Assembly: GCA_900549625.1 (NCBI GenBank)
Contig: URPE01000009.1
Coordinates: 1 to 36,005 of the forward strand
Length of the DNA stretch: 36,005 nt
Source of the DNA: an uncultured Mycoplasmatota bacterium
GTDB taxonomy: Bacteria > Bacillota_I > Bacilli_A > RF39 > UBA660
Direction: 5' to 3'
Each line of letters opens with the position of its first letter. The first letter of the stretch is position 1. The notes below the pieces were generated by a model. The model was not told the origin of the DNA. It did no database searches and saw only the letters and a list, made by a program, of their open reading frames with translations. Both the position numbers and the translations under genes were made by a program. Shown one piece after another: positions 16,449 to 25,884 of the stretch.

Positions 16449-16667
16449 ATGTTAGAAACTATACTTTTAATCGTGTCTATACTTATAATTGTTCTTGTTC
16501 TTTTACAAAGCAATAAAGCCAGTGACGCAGGACAAATAATAAATGCTAGTAACGATCGTCTTTTTGGCGTTGTAAAAGAAAGAGGCTTAGAATTATTAAT
16601 AACCCGTTTAACGGCTCTTTTAGGATTAATCTTCTTTATAGTATCATTAATCTTATTCTTAAAGTAG
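16449..16667 (+). CDS. secG: Preprotein translocase subunit SecG
   Basis: Small auxiliary subunit of the SecYEG channel. The 72 residues show two membrane helices (about 3-20 and 52-71) around the conserved loop LLQSNKASDAGQI... with a FG-type motif (RLFGVVKERG). TGGAGGAA precedes the ATG. Its terminator overlaps the stop codon. The order secG-rnr-smpB is the common Firmicute arrangement, which supports the call. It probably forms a separate transcript from rnr, as rnr has its own promoter. Confidence 0.93.
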   Translation: MLETILLIVSILIIVLVLLQSNKASDAGQIINASNDRLFGVVKERGLELLITRLTALLGLIFFIVSLILFLK

Positions 16668-16683
16668 GGAGTACCTGCTTTTT
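16662..16683 (+). terminator. secG terminator
   Basis: AAGTAGG (16662-16668, containing the stop codon) pairs with CCTGCTT (16674-16680, one G-T pair), followed by a short T run. Confidence 0.65.
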
Positions 16684-16709
16684 ATTTTGTAAAGAAATAT
16701 ACACTTTAC

Positions 16710-16738
16710 TTGTTAAAAAAAATAATTTTGTTTATAAT
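16710..16738 (+). promoter_or_regulatory. rnr-smpB promoter
   Basis: TTGTTA (16710-16715), 17-base spacer, TATAAT (16733-16738). Confidence 0.8.
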
Positions 16739-16761
16739 AAACTAAAGAATGGGTGATATTA

Positions 16762-18879
16762 ATGAAAGAAAAAGTCTTAGAAACACTAAATAATTTATAT
16801 GAAGCTAAAGATATCATTGCTATTAATGATTTATTAGGTCTAAAAACTAGTGAAGAATTAAAAGAGTTAAGTGATACTTTAACTGAATTAGAAAATGAAT
16901 ATTTAGTCTATCGTACTAAAAAAGATAAATACATTTTACTAAAGAATTGTCCTAGTTTAAAAATAGGTAAATATCAAGCTAATAAAAAAGGCTTTGGTTT
17001 TGTCGTTCTTCAAAAAGAAGATGACTTATATATTAATGAATCTTTAACACATGGTGCCATAGAAGGTGATATTGTTTTAGCTGAGGTCTTAAAAAAAGGT
17101 TTGAAACCAGAAGGACAAGTTCTAAAAATCATCAAAAGAGATATACATGATTTAGTAGGTGAAATAATAGAAACCAAAAAAGGATTAAATATCAAGTTAG
17201 ATGATGATAAATTAGATTTAGAAATAAAATTAAATAAAGACACTTTAAAAAATGTGGTTGCAGGTCATAAAGTATTAATTCATTTAACTAAAAAAATAAG
17301 CAATAAAAAATATATGGCAGATGTTATTAAAATTCTTGGTCATAAAGATGATCCAGGTATGGATATTCTAAGTATAGCTTATAAATATGAGATAGAGCCT
17401 GAATTTGGTAAAGAAGTCGAAAAGGAACTAGAAGATATTCCAAGTACTGTATCAAAAGCTGATTTACTAAATCGTAAAGACTTAACTAATGAAATGATTT
17501 TTACTATTGATGGGTCTCACACTAAAGATATCGATGATGCTATTAGTTTAACAATGGCTAATGAAAACTATGTCTTAGGTGTTCATATCGCTGACGTTTC
17601 TAACTATGTACTACCAAATACTGCCCTAGGTGATGCTGCTTTCCAAAGAGGAACATCTAATTACCTTGCTAATACAGTTATACCAATGCTACCTCATCAA
17701 CTATCAAATGGTATCTGTTCTTTAAACGAAGGGGAAATTCGTCTTACTATGAGTTGTGTAATGACTATTAACCCTAAAGGTAAAGTAATAGACTATGATA
17801 TATTTGAGTCTTACATTAAAAGTTCTAAAAAAATGACATATGAAAAAGTTAATGATATTTTAATGCGTGATATTGTAGCCAAAGATTATGAGCCATTTAA
17901 AGAAACACTTTTAAAAATGAATGAACTAGCCCATATTCTAAGAAAAGAAAAAATGAGTCGTGGCTATATAGATTTTGATTTAGATGAACCAGAAGTTATT
18001 CAAGATGAAAATGGTCGTGCGATTGACATAGTCCGTGTTGAACGTGAAGATGGCGAAAAAATGATTGAAGACTTTATGATCGCTGCTAACGAAACAGTAG
18101 CAAGTCATATATACAATATGGATCTACCTTTTATCTATCGTGTCCATGGTAAACCAAATTCCGAAAAAATTGAGGATTTCACTAACCTTTTAAAGGCCTT
18201 AGGTTACCAGTTACAAACCAAAGTTTATGATTTAACACCTATTACTATGCAACACATTTTAAAAGAATTAAATGATAAACCAGAATTTAGTATTTTATCT
18301 TCAATGCTTCTAAGAAGCATGCGTAAAGCCGAGTATTCTAAAGAAAATATAGGTCACTTTGGTCTTGCTTCTAAAGCCTATACCCACTTTACAAGTCCTA
18401 TTAGAAGATACCCAGATTTAACAGTTCATCGTTTGTTAAAAAAATATTTAGTTGAAAAAGACTTTTCTATGCATACAATTGATTACCTAAATTCTAATTT
18501 AATTTTAGTTGCCGAACATTCTAGTGAAAGAGAGGTTGCGGCTCAAAGTGCCGAACGAGACGTTTTAGATATGAAAATGGCTGAATACATGGAAAGTCAT
18601 GTTGGTGAGATTTATGAAGGTATCATTGACACAGTCACATCATATGGCTTTTATGTTGAACTACCTAATTTAATTGAAGGTTTAGTTCACGTAAATACCC
18701 TAAAAGGGGATTATTATAACTATGTTCCAGAGCTTCTTTCTCTAATTGGTAAATCAACTAAAAAAACTTACCGTATAGGTGATTCAGTTCGTGTTAAATG
18801 TATAAGTGCTAATAAAAATACTAGCATGATTGACTTTGCCATCATAGATAAGGAATCACAAGATGGAAATAAAAAATAA
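16762..18879 (+). CDS. rnr: Ribonuclease R
   Basis: Processive 3'-to-5' exoribonuclease that can unwind structured RNA; with SmpB and tmRNA it degrades mRNA on stalled ribosomes. The 705 residues hold an N-terminal winged-helix region (about 1-65), cold-shock OB folds (about 70-200), the RNB catalytic domain with the metal-binding aspartates in FTIDGSHTKDIDDAISL (about 250), and a C-terminal S1 domain (about 615-700, VGEIYEGIIDTVTSYGFYVE). The long basic tail seen in some RNase R proteins is short here. GGGTGAT sits six bases before the ATG at 16762; the GTG at 16753 is within the Shine-Dalgarno. It overlaps smpB by 17 bases. Confidence 0.96.
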   Translation: MKEKVLETLNNLYEAKDIIAINDLLGLKTSEELKELSDTLTELENEYLVYRTKKDKYILLKNCPSLKIGKYQANKKGFGFVVLQKEDDLYINESLTHGAIEGDIVLAEVLKKGLKPEGQVLKIIKRDIHDLVGEIIETKKGLNIKLDDDKLDLEIKLNKDTLKNVVAGHKVLIHLTKKISNKKYMADVIKILGHKDDPGMDILSIAYKYEIEPEFGKEVEKELEDIPSTVSKADLLNRKDLTNEMIFTIDGSHTKDIDDAISLTMANENYVLGVHIADVSNYVLPNTALGDAAFQRGTSNYLANTVIPMLPHQLSNGICSLNEGEIRLTMSCVMTINPKGKVIDYDIFESYIKSSKKMTYEKVNDILMRDIVAKDYEPFKETLLKMNELAHILRKEKMSRGYIDFDLDEPEVIQDENGRAIDIVRVEREDGEKMIEDFMIAANETVASHIYNMDLPFIYRVHGKPNSEKIEDFTNLLKALGYQLQTKVYDLTPITMQHILKELNDKPEFSILSSMLLRSMRKAEYSKENIGHFGLASKAYTHFTSPIRRYPDLTVHRLLKKYLVEKDFSMHTIDYLNSNLILVAEHSSEREVAAQSAERDVLDMKMAEYMESHVGEIYEGIIDTVTSYGFYVELPNLIEGLVHVNTLKGDYYNYVPELLSLIGKSTKKTYRIGDSVRVKCISANKNTSMIDFAIIDKESQDGNKK

Positions 18880-19291
18880 AAAAGCCTACTTTGATTACAC
18901 CATTTTAAAAGAATATACAGCTGGTATTGAATTAAAAGGAACAGAAATAAAAAGTATCAGAAATGGGTCTGCTAATTTAAATGACTCCTTCGTTACATTT
19001 AAAAATAATGAAGCCTATGCTCTAAACATTTATATTGCTAAATATGAAGAAGGTAATATCTTCAATCATGATGAAAGAAGAACAAGACGACTTCTTCTTC
19101 ATAAAAAAGAAATTAGAAAATTAAAAGAAATGAAAGAACAAGATGGAATAAGTATCATCCCTTTAAAAATATTTTTTAGTAAAAACTATGCTAAATTATT
19201 AATTGGGGTTTGTAAAGGTAAAAAATTATACGATAAAAGAGAAAGTATTAAAAAAAGAGACTTAGAAAGAGAAAACAAATATCTCTACTAA
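18863..19291 (+). CDS. smpB: SsrA-binding protein SmpB
   Basis: Binds tmRNA and enters the A site of stalled ribosomes for trans-translation. The 142 residues carry the family signatures: NKKAYFDYTILKEYTAGIEL, then KGTEIKSIRNGSANLNDSF, the NHDERRTRRLLLHKKEI segment, and a basic tail KKLYDKRESIKKRDLER. The start lies inside the end of rnr, so translation is coupled. A terminator stem begins in the last codons. No tmRNA gene follows; the next gene is convergent. Confidence 0.96.
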   Translation: MEIKNKKAYFDYTILKEYTAGIELKGTEIKSIRNGSANLNDSFVTFKNNEAYALNIYIAKYEEGNIFNHDERRTRRLLLHKKEIRKLKEMKEQDGISIIPLKIFFSKNYAKLLIGVCKGKKLYDKRESIKKRDLERENKYLY

Positions 19292-19299
19292 GTCTTTTT
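19259..19299 (+). terminator. rnr-smpB terminator
   Basis: GACTTAG (19259-19265) pairs with CTAAGTC (19288-19294), with an inner AGAGA/TCTCT helix, then five T. The stem overlaps the last smpB codons and abuts the end of the convergent ABC gene. Confidence 0.8.
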
Positions 19300-21060
19300 C
19301 TATTCTTCTTTAAGTTCTAATTCATACAAGTTTTTATAAAATTCATTTCTTTTGATAAGTTCTTGATGTGTTCCAATATCAAGAATTTTCCCATCATCAA
19401 TTAATACTAAACGATCACTATGGATAACGGTAGATAATCTGTGTGCAATTATAAGAATTGTATATTCTCCCTGCATATTTCTAATCGATTCTTGAATTTC
19501 TGCTTGGGTCTCATTATCGAGTGCACTCGTTGCTTCATCAAATAAAATAATTTCCGTTTTAAGTAGTAATGCTCTTGCTATTGCAAGTCTTTGCTTTTGT
19601 CCGCCTGATAAAGAAACACCACCTTCACCAACAACCGTGTCATACCCATTAGGTAAAGTCATAATAAAGTCATGTAATCTAGCTAGTTTACAAGCCTCTA
19701 TAATATCACCCGCACTAGCGTCCTTTTTAATAATCTGTAAATTATCTTTAATACTCATATTAAATATATAAGGACTTTGACTAATAACTGATAAATTTCC
19801 TCTTATTGAATCCTTATCAAGTTGAAAGATAGAGTTTCCATCTAATAAAATATCACCTTCACTTGGATAATACAAAGCACTTATCAAGTTAAACATTGTT
19901 GACTTACCAGACCCACTTTTACCAACAAAAGAAATCGTTTCATTAGGTTTAATTTCTAAATTGATATCTTTTAAAACATAATCTTCACTATCATCATACT
20001 TAAATGAAACATTATGAAATTTAATGCTACCTTCTAATTTAGAAATATGTTTTTTACCAAATACCTCTTTTGGAAATTTACTAGAATCTAAAACATCAAA
20101 TACCCTTTGAGCAGCCAAAGAAAATGATTTAACCTCTTCAAATAAATACTCTATATTACCAGATATTGACATAATTGTTCCGCGGTAATTTAAAATGATA
20201 ATCAAAATTGAAATAGATAAACTACCATTTTTAATAAAGAATATACCAACCATTAAAATACAAAAATCAAGTAAATCTCTAATATCTCCATTAAACATTC
20301 TATACTTACGCCATACTCTAACTCGTGTATAATTTGCCATATCCATGTCATGAGCAATATCATGTGCTTTCAAAGAAAAACTTTCTTCTGCATTCAAAAT
20401 TTTAATATCTTTAGCTCCTCTTACTAATTCAGTTACAAACCCACTTGCCGTCTCTTTCTTTTTATTATAAATCTTTCTTTTCTCTTGTACTTTATTAGCC
20501 GCTCTTTTCTGTGAAAAAAACAATGTTAAAATAAATATCAAATACAAGAAAAATATTGCTTTGTTTAAAAAGAAAATACTAACAAATACTGTAATAGAAG
20601 AAAGTATAATAGTTCCATAGTCAATAACCTTAATAATTATACTTGCCATATTTTCAACGTCATTGCCAATTCTTTCAATAAATAATCCACTTGAATTAGC
20701 ATTAAGCGTTTTAGTGTCTATCTTTAATGTTTCTTTAATCATTTCATTTCTAAGTTTTTCTTTTACAAATAAAATATACTTTTGAATAAAATAATTATCA
20801 ACAAATACAACAGTATTTCTCAACACTTCAATTCCAAATAATAAAAGTGTTACAAAGAATAACTCATCAAGTAAATTATTGGTTAACTTAAGAATTTGCT
20901 GAGCACCTAAAAGTGGTGAAAAAATATTTATAAGGGCATAAATAATACATCCCAAAATAAACATGAATAAATATATTCTTTTTTCTTTACCATACTTATA
21001 AGTTTCCTTTAAATAATAAAATGCGCTTTTATCTTTATTCTTTTCTTTTTCTTTCGCCAT
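19300..21060 (-). CDS. ABC exporter, fused membrane and ATPase domains
   Basis: A single-chain half-transporter of 586 residues of the MsbA/MdlB type. A charged cytoplasmic N-terminus (about 1-25) is followed by six membrane helices (about 25-310) and an ATPase domain (about 345-580). The ATPase shows Walker A GKSGSGKST, signature LSGGQKQRLA, Walker B ILFDEATSALD and the H-loop IIAHRLST. Such proteins dimerise to export lipids, drugs or peptides; the cargo cannot be told. Translation most likely starts at 21060, where AAGGAG lies five bases upstream; the frame extends 18 codons further but without a ribosome site. It stands alone on the minus strand. Confidence 0.88.
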   Translation of the reverse strand: MAKEKEKNKDKSAFYYLKETYKYGKEKRIYLFMFILGCIIYALINIFSPLLGAQQILKLTNNLLDELFFVTLLLFGIEVLRNTVVFVDNYFIQKYILFVKEKLRNEMIKETLKIDTKTLNANSSGLFIERIGNDVENMASIIIKVIDYGTIILSSITVFVSIFFLNKAIFFLYLIFILTLFFSQKRAANKVQEKRKIYNKKKETASGFVTELVRGAKDIKILNAEESFSLKAHDIAHDMDMANYTRVRVWRKYRMFNGDIRDLLDFCILMVGIFFIKNGSLSISILIIILNYRGTIMSISGNIEYLFEEVKSFSLAAQRVFDVLDSSKFPKEVFGKKHISKLEGSIKFHNVSFKYDDSEDYVLKDINLEIKPNETISFVGKSGSGKSTMFNLISALYYPSEGDILLDGNSIFQLDKDSIRGNLSVISQSPYIFNMSIKDNLQIIKKDASAGDIIEACKLARLHDFIMTLPNGYDTVVGEGGVSLSGGQKQRLAIARALLLKTEIILFDEATSALDNETQAEIQESIRNMQGEYTILIIAHRLSTVIHSDRLVLIDDGKILDIGTHQELIKRNEFYKNLYELELKEE

Positions 21061-21190
21061 ATAAACTCCTTTCATTGATTTATTATAATAAAATATATCT
21101 TCAAATAAAAGCATAAAGTTAAAATAGTATTTAATAAAATGTAAAGACTAAGAAAAAACTCCATAAAATTTAAAAATCACTAAATATGTG

Positions 21191-21199
21191 TGTTATAAT
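21191..21199 (+). promoter_or_regulatory. Extended -10 of the small membrane protein gene
   Basis: TGTTATAAT (TATAAT 21194-21199), 32 bases before the ATG. Confidence 0.6.
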
Positions 21200-21231
21200 A
21201 TTAACGTATTATAAAAGGGGTGACATAATAA

Positions 21232-21570
21232 ATGGCTTTTACAGACTTTTTAGCTAATAATTACCTTTGGTTTTTAGTTGTTACTTTAATATTAGTATTT
21301 GCTTTAATAGGTTATTTTGTTGATCAAAATGAACAAAAAATGGGTGTATCTAAAATTAATAAAGTTGATTTAGAAAAAGATAAAATAGCCGAGTTAGAAA
21401 GATTAGCCCAAAATAAAGCGTTAGGAGAAACAATTAATAATCAAAAAGTTAACATGGGTAACATAGTAAATAATATGAATAGTGATAATAGAATCACTGA
21501 TTTGTCTATGCCTGAGTTAAATAAAAGTGATAGCACAAGTCAAGTTGGCTTTGACGTTTTAACAAAATAA
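21232..21570 (+). CDS. Small single-pass membrane protein of unknown function
   Basis: A 112-residue protein with one strong membrane helix (about 10-29) followed by a polar, Asn/Lys-rich tail with a short predicted coil (LEKDKIAELERLAQNKAL). I recognise no family. The frame is real: AAGGGGTGA precedes the ATG, an extended -10 lies upstream, and codon use matches its neighbours. It sits directly before cdaA, which has its own -10, so the two may be co-regulated but are not obviously coupled. Confidence 0.6.
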   Translation: MAFTDFLANNYLWFLVVTLILVFALIGYFVDQNEQKMGVSKINKVDLEKDKIAELERLAQNKALGETINNQKVNMGNIVNNMNSDNRITDLSMPELNKSDSTSQVGFDVLTK

Positions 21571-21590
21571 TAGCCAATAAAAAAAATATT

Positions 21591-21599
21591 TGTTATAAT
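21591..21599 (+). promoter_or_regulatory. cdaA-cdaR promoter, extended -10
   Basis: TGTTATAAT (TATAAT 21594-21599), 25 bases before the cdaA start. Confidence 0.6.
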
Positions 21600-21624
21600 A
21601 AAAGATAGATGGGAGATGGTAAGA

Positions 21625-22449
21625 ATGTCACTAACCGCGGCATGGAGTTTATTTACCAAAATACTAGATATATGTATAGTTTGGTTACTTTTTTATTTTA
21701 TTTTAAAAAGTATCAGAAATAACGTTAAAATGGTTTTAATAGTTAAAGGTGTATTAATAATTATTTTAATAGAAATATTAAGTAAAATTTTAAATTTATA
21801 TACAATTGGTTTAATCTTAGAATATGTTGTTGAATGGGGGCCACTTGCCATCATTGTTATTTTCCAACCAGAAATTAGAACAATGCTTGAAAATGTTGGC
21901 CGTACCCAACTTTTAGGTCGTCATAAAGTCCTTACAGTTGATGAACGGGAAAAAATGGTTAATGAAATTATGAAATCAATCGAATATTTAAAAAGAAATA
22001 GAATCGGGGCTTTAATTGTTATTGAAAGAGACGTTTCCCTAGGTGAGTATATTGGTCGCGCTACTAAAATATATGCTGATATAACAAGTGAATTATTAAG
22101 TAATTTATTCTTCCCTAATAGCCCACTTCATGATGGTGGAGTTATAATTCAAGGTGATAGAATAACTTGTGCTGGAGCCGTATTTAGAACAAGTATGAAT
22201 CCTAATATTAACAAAAAACTAGGAACTAGACACCGTGCAGCTTTAGGTGTTTCAGAAGAAAGTGACGCTCTTGCCCTAATCGTATCCGAAGAAACAGGTC
22301 GCATTAGTATAGCCGTTGAAGGGGACTTAAAATATAACCTTACTTTAGATGAATTTAGAATGACTTTAATGGACGAATTAAAACCAAAAACAGAGGTTTT
22401 CTATGACTCTGATTCTAAAGAAGAAAGTGAAGGTGAAGACAATGAATAA
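21625..22449 (+). CDS. cdaA: Diadenylate cyclase CdaA
   Basis: Makes the second messenger c-di-AMP from two ATP; a membrane enzyme that controls osmolyte and potassium balance and wall homeostasis. The N-terminal third has three membrane helices (about 10-80). The DAC domain follows, with the motifs SPLHDGGVIIQG (Asp170-Gly-Gly, usually DGA) and LGTRHRAALG (RHR 202-204), both forming the active site. 274 residues is normal. GGGAG (21611-21615) is nine bases from the ATG at 21625; the ATG at 21616 is too close to it. It overlaps cdaR by eight bases. In many Firmicutes glmM follows as a third gene, but not here. Confidence 0.94.
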   Translation: MSLTAAWSLFTKILDICIVWLLFYFILKSIRNNVKMVLIVKGVLIIILIEILSKILNLYTIGLILEYVVEWGPLAIIVIFQPEIRTMLENVGRTQLLGRHKVLTVDEREKMVNEIMKSIEYLKRNRIGALIVIERDVSLGEYIGRATKIYADITSELLSNLFFPNSPLHDGGVIIQGDRITCAGAVFRTSMNPNINKKLGTRHRAALGVSEESDALALIVSEETGRISIAVEGDLKYNLTLDEFRMTLMDELKPKTEVFYDSDSKEESEGEDNE

Positions 22450-23809
22450 ACTAGGTAGTAAATTAAAAAAAATATTAATAAAATGCTATAACTTTCTAGA
22501 TAAAAGTTTTGTAACACCAATTAGTCGGGCTATTTATTTTCTCTTTGATAAAATCAAAAATAATCCGTTACATATTGAAAAATTCCTAAGTAGACCAAAA
22601 ATATTAGTTTACTTATCTCTAGGTCTTGCCCTAGCAACATTTTTCTTAGTTGATTCTCAAGTAATTACTCTTGTTGAAACAGAAGCAGAAATACTATCAA
22701 ATGAACCAGTAACAGTCATTTATAACAAAGAGGCATATGTTGTGGAAGGCTTAGTCGATAAAGCAGACATTATCCTAACCGGTCGTAAAAGTGCTCTTTA
22801 CTTATCAAAGCAATTAGGCAGTCATGAGGTTGTTCTTGACCTATCAGATTATGAGGCTAGTGATACCCCAAGAAAAGTATATTTATCTTACAATCAAACT
22901 GTGGAAAACATTAACTATAAATTAGACCCAGCTTATGTAACAGTTATTATCAAGAAAAAAATAAGTGAACAAAAAAGTATCTCTTATGAATTATTAAATG
23001 AAGATAAATTAAATGAAAGATTCTCAGTATCTAATGTTAAACTAGATCAAAGTGAAGTTGTCGTAAAAGGTAGCAAAGATGCCTTAAAAGAAATTGCTAC
23101 AGTAAAAGCTTTAATAGATTTAAGTGATTCTAAATTTAAAGAAGCCATAACTTATGATATCGATAACGTTAAATTAGTTGCCTATAATAAAGAAGGTCAA
23201 GTTTTAGATAACGTTGAAATTGTACCAAGTACAATTGGTGCTAGTGTAACATTTAGTACATATAAAGCAACTGTTCCAATCAAAGTCTCAACAACTGGTG
23301 ATTTAGTAGCTGGTAAATCAATATCAACTATAACAATTAATGGTAAAACTAACTATACAATAGATATTTATGGTGATAAAGAAGATATTGATAAAATAAC
23401 CAGTGTTCCTGTAAGTATTGACATTGATGGCCGAGGTAATGGTGGAGCTCAAACATACACGGCTACCATTCAAAAACCAAACGGTGTTCGTTCAATGAGT
23501 GAAAGTGAAGTAAAAATAGTTGCTACATTCGGAGAAGAAAAGCAAAAAACAATTGAAATAGACGACATAAAACCAACTAATCTTGCTAGTGGCTTAACGG
23601 CAAACCGTGTTGCTGAGCCAATTCAAATACAAGTAAAAGGTGTTGAATCAGTAATAAATTCAATTACTAAAGAAAACATTGAAGCCTACATTGATCTTGC
23701 CAATTACAAAGAAGGATCATATGAGGTAGACGTAAAAGTTGATTCTAATGACCCACGTGTTAAATATGTTGTATCTAGTAAAGTAAAAGTAGTCATCTCA
23801 AAAAGTTAG
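22442..23809 (+). CDS. cdaR: CdaA regulator CdaR (YbbR-domain protein)
   Basis: Membrane-anchored extracytoplasmic partner that tunes CdaA activity. One membrane helix (about 48-66, LVYLSLGLALATFFLV) is preceded by a basic cytoplasmic stretch; about 385 residues outside the membrane form four YbbR repeats of roughly 80-100 residues. Translation starts at the ATG inside the last codons of cdaA; the frame is open further upstream (to 22403), but that start would overlap cdaA by 47 bases without a better ribosome site. The final codons and stop lie within the terminator stem and within the 36-bp sequence repeated at 27749. Confidence 0.9.
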   Translation: MNKLGSKLKKILIKCYNFLDKSFVTPISRAIYFLFDKIKNNPLHIEKFLSRPKILVYLSLGLALATFFLVDSQVITLVETEAEILSNEPVTVIYNKEAYVVEGLVDKADIILTGRKSALYLSKQLGSHEVVLDLSDYEASDTPRKVYLSYNQTVENINYKLDPAYVTVIIKKKISEQKSISYELLNEDKLNERFSVSNVKLDQSEVVVKGSKDALKEIATVKALIDLSDSKFKEAITYDIDNVKLVAYNKEGQVLDNVEIVPSTIGASVTFSTYKATVPIKVSTTGDLVAGKSISTITINGKTNYTIDIYGDKEDIDKITSVPVSIDIDGRGNGGAQTYTATIQKPNGVRSMSESEVKIVATFGEEKQKTIEIDDIKPTNLASGLTANRVAEPIQIQVKGVESVINSITKENIEAYIDLANYKEGSYEVDVKVDSNDPRVKYVVSSKVKVVISKS

Positions 23810-23821
23810 AGATGACTTTTT
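23786..23821. repeat. 36-bp direct repeat, copy 1 (end of cdaR plus terminator)
   Basis: Identical over 36 bases to 27749-27784. It spans the last cdaR codons, its stop and the terminator hairpin (AGTCATCTC / GAGATGACT). It marks the left edge of a 3.93-kb block with the HTH regulator and four-gene ABC transporter. Confidence 0.9.
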
Positions 23822-23822
23822 T
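23791..23822 (+). terminator. cdaA-cdaR terminator
   Basis: AGTCATCTC (23791-23799) pairs with GAGATGACT (23809-23817), then T to 23822. Confidence 0.85.
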
Positions 23823-23861
23823 ATAAGTTTTATGCTAAACTATCCCTAGTGGAGTGAGTTT

Positions 23862-24914
23862 ATGAATAATGAAAAATTTAGTATTTTTATTAAAAATTTA
23901 CGTTTAGAAAAAAATCTTAGTCAAGGGGCTTTAGCAGAAGAACTTTATGTTTCAAGAACAACTATTACTAAATGGGAAAATGGTAAAAGTATTCCCGATC
24001 CAGACAAGTACGAATTACTTTGTAAATTTTTTAATATTACAATTGAAGAACTTATTGCTTCAGAAAGAAAAAGCAAGTCAAACAAAGAAGAAATATCTAA
24101 TAGTTTACTAAGATATATAAATGATATGGCAAAAAAGAATAAAAAACTTACACAATTAACTATAATAAGCATGTGTGTCATTTTACTGTTAATTATAACC
24201 TTTTTAGTTATTTATTTCTTTACTAATTATAATTCTATTCATTTTTATACTTACAATGGCTCTTCTGACAATTACAAAATCCAAAATGGTTTATTAATAT
24301 TATCAAAAGATAAAATATATCTAACACTAGGAAATATCACTCCTTCGTATGAGGGAAAAATAACTTTATCTACGAAAATAGATAATATTGAACAAGTCAT
24401 CTATGAAGGTGAACAATTTAACATTATAAATGATACCTATAACAATTCTAGTATAATTAATTATGAATTATTTAAAAAGGGTATGGAAGAATTATACATT
24501 ATAGTAAACAATGAAAAAATAAAATTAAACTTTACTAAAAGTTATTCAAACGATAAATATCTATATCACAAAAGCAAAGATATTTTAGATAAAAGAAATG
24601 ATAATATCATCGTCCCAACACCCATATTAAATAATTTTAATTGCGTTAATAAAAACTGTACTCTAAACACAAATAACACTTTTCTTTCTTATAATTATCC
24701 TGTCTTTGTCGTCGCAAGTAAATATAAAACCTACACTTATTATATTGATACTAAAACTTTAGAATACATTTTGTATACTGAAAATGAAAATATTAAATGC
24801 TCATTTAGTGTTAATAATAATAACTATGATCATGAGTATGGCGAGTGTGAAAACAAAGAGAGTATTTATAATGAATTTAAAACAAATTACCTCTTTAAAT
24901 ACGGCATTTTATAA
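23862..24914 (+). CDS. Xre-family HTH membrane regulator of the adjacent ABC operon (proposed)
   Basis: Residues 5-66 form a Cro/C1-type HTH (LRLEKNLSQGALAEELYVSR then TTITKWENGKSIPD). A linker leads to one membrane helix (about 99-121). The outer part of about 225 residues, rich in Asn, Tyr and Ile, has cysteines in a CVNKNC pair and later CSF/GEC positions. I do not recognise this domain. TGGAGTGAG precedes the ATG; a possible extended -10 (TGCTAAACT, 23832-23840) lies upstream. It lies 94 bases before a four-gene ABC transporter, both between the 36-bp repeats, so it is the natural candidate regulator. A terminator separates it from that operon. The ligand is unknown. Confidence 0.7.
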   Translation: MNNEKFSIFIKNLRLEKNLSQGALAEELYVSRTTITKWENGKSIPDPDKYELLCKFFNITIEELIASERKSKSNKEEISNSLLRYINDMAKKNKKLTQLTIISMCVILLLIITFLVIYFFTNYNSIHFYTYNGSSDNYKIQNGLLILSKDKIYLTLGNITPSYEGKITLSTKIDNIEQVIYEGEQFNIINDTYNNSSIINYELFKKGMEELYIIVNNEKIKLNFTKSYSNDKYLYHKSKDILDKRNDNIIVPTPILNNFNCVNKNCTLNTNNTFLSYNYPVFVVASKYKTYTYYIDTKTLEYILYTENENIKCSFSVNNNNYDHEYGECENKESIYNEFKTNYLFKYGIL

Positions 24915-24916
24915 CT

Positions 24917-24942
24917 GTGAATTTAATTCACTTTCTTTTTTT
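24917..24942 (+). terminator. Terminator after the HTH regulator
   Basis: GTGAAT (24917-24922) and ATTCAC (24926-24931), loop TTA, followed by a T-rich run. Confidence 0.7.
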
Positions 24943-25008
24943 ATAATTTACTGTTAATCTTTTATTAACCAAACAAGATTTTGTTTGTATTAAAGGTGGT
25001 GAAACAAT

Positions 25009-25884
25009 TTGCAAAAAAATATTCTAAAAAACAAATTATACATATATGTTGCTATAATAACATTTATAATTATGTTAACTACTGCGTTAAATGATACAAG
25101 CCTATTTTACAATATTTTCAAATTTATTACTGATAAAAATTTTAGAACTAACTATACTTTGGCCGAAAGTAATATTAGGTATGATATAAGCCTTTTTGGT
25201 GTAATCACAGAAATATTAACTGACTATGAATGGACATATGATGTTATGAATATCTGGGCCTTAAATATCTTTCAAATTCTTTTACCAATTTTTTCAGCTC
25301 TTGCCTGTTTATACTATTATCAAAAAAGAAATACAATTTATAAATTTGCTATTTACAAAAGTGATAATTACTTTAAATCACTTATTAAATACATAACAAG
25401 TGATAGTTTAAAAATGTCTACAAGTGCCTTTATAGGTTACCTAATATTTTTGCTTTTATCTCTAGTAATATCAAATGGTAATATCAACTACACAATTAGT
25501 AGAACATTCCTGCTAGATATCTTAGGGTCTAATTTCTATACAGAATATCCAGTAATATATTACTTACTTAGTGGCTTTATTAAACTATTTCTAGTAAATT
25601 TTATTTATATTATGTTTTCCTTATCAATAATAGAGCTATTTGCTATAAAGAATAATAAGTTAGCCTTTTTAAATCCTTTTATTTGGTATTATACCATGGT
25701 TCTTATTGCTTCAATATTAAGCAATAATATAAATGAAAACTTTGTATACCTAAGTCCTGCTCTCATAATGATATCTGATTCTTATAACAATATTAATACC
25801 TTAAAAATATTTCTCCTACCTATTATATTTTTCTTGCTAAGTGTTAATTGTCTTAGAAAGGCAGGTAAGAAAAATGAATTATAA
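25009..25884 (+). CDS. ABC-2-like membrane subunit, first gene of the ABC operon
   Basis: A 291-residue membrane protein with six predicted helices: one near the N-terminus (about 8-26), an outer loop of about 55 residues, then five more (about 83-106, 137-157, 185-213, 218-237, 267-283). This is the layout of ABC-2-type permeases. The start is TTG at 25009, set by AAAGGTGGTGA; no in-frame ATG nearby has a ribosome site. Its end overlaps the next gene by 11 bases. Four consecutive overlapping genes ending with an ATPase show it is one subunit of a transporter. Cargo unknown; antimicrobial-peptide resistance or export are possibilities only. Confidence 0.6.
   Translation: MQKNILKNKLYIYVAIITFIIMLTTALNDTSLFYNIFKFITDKNFRTNYTLAESNIRYDISLFGVITEILTDYEWTYDVMNIWALNIFQILLPIFSALACLYYYQKRNTIYKFAIYKSDNYFKSLIKYITSDSLKMSTSAFIGYLIFLLLSLVISNGNINYTISRTFLLDILGSNFYTEYPVIYYLLSGFIKLFLVNFIYIMFSLSIIELFAIKNNKLAFLNPFIWYYTMVLIASILSNNINENFVYLSPALIMISDSYNNINTLKIFLLPIIFFLLSVNCLRKAGKKNEL

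Noticed and set aside
19292..19300. tmRNA gene expected after smpB
   Set aside because: smpB is followed immediately by a terminator and a convergent gene; no tmRNA-like sequence is present.
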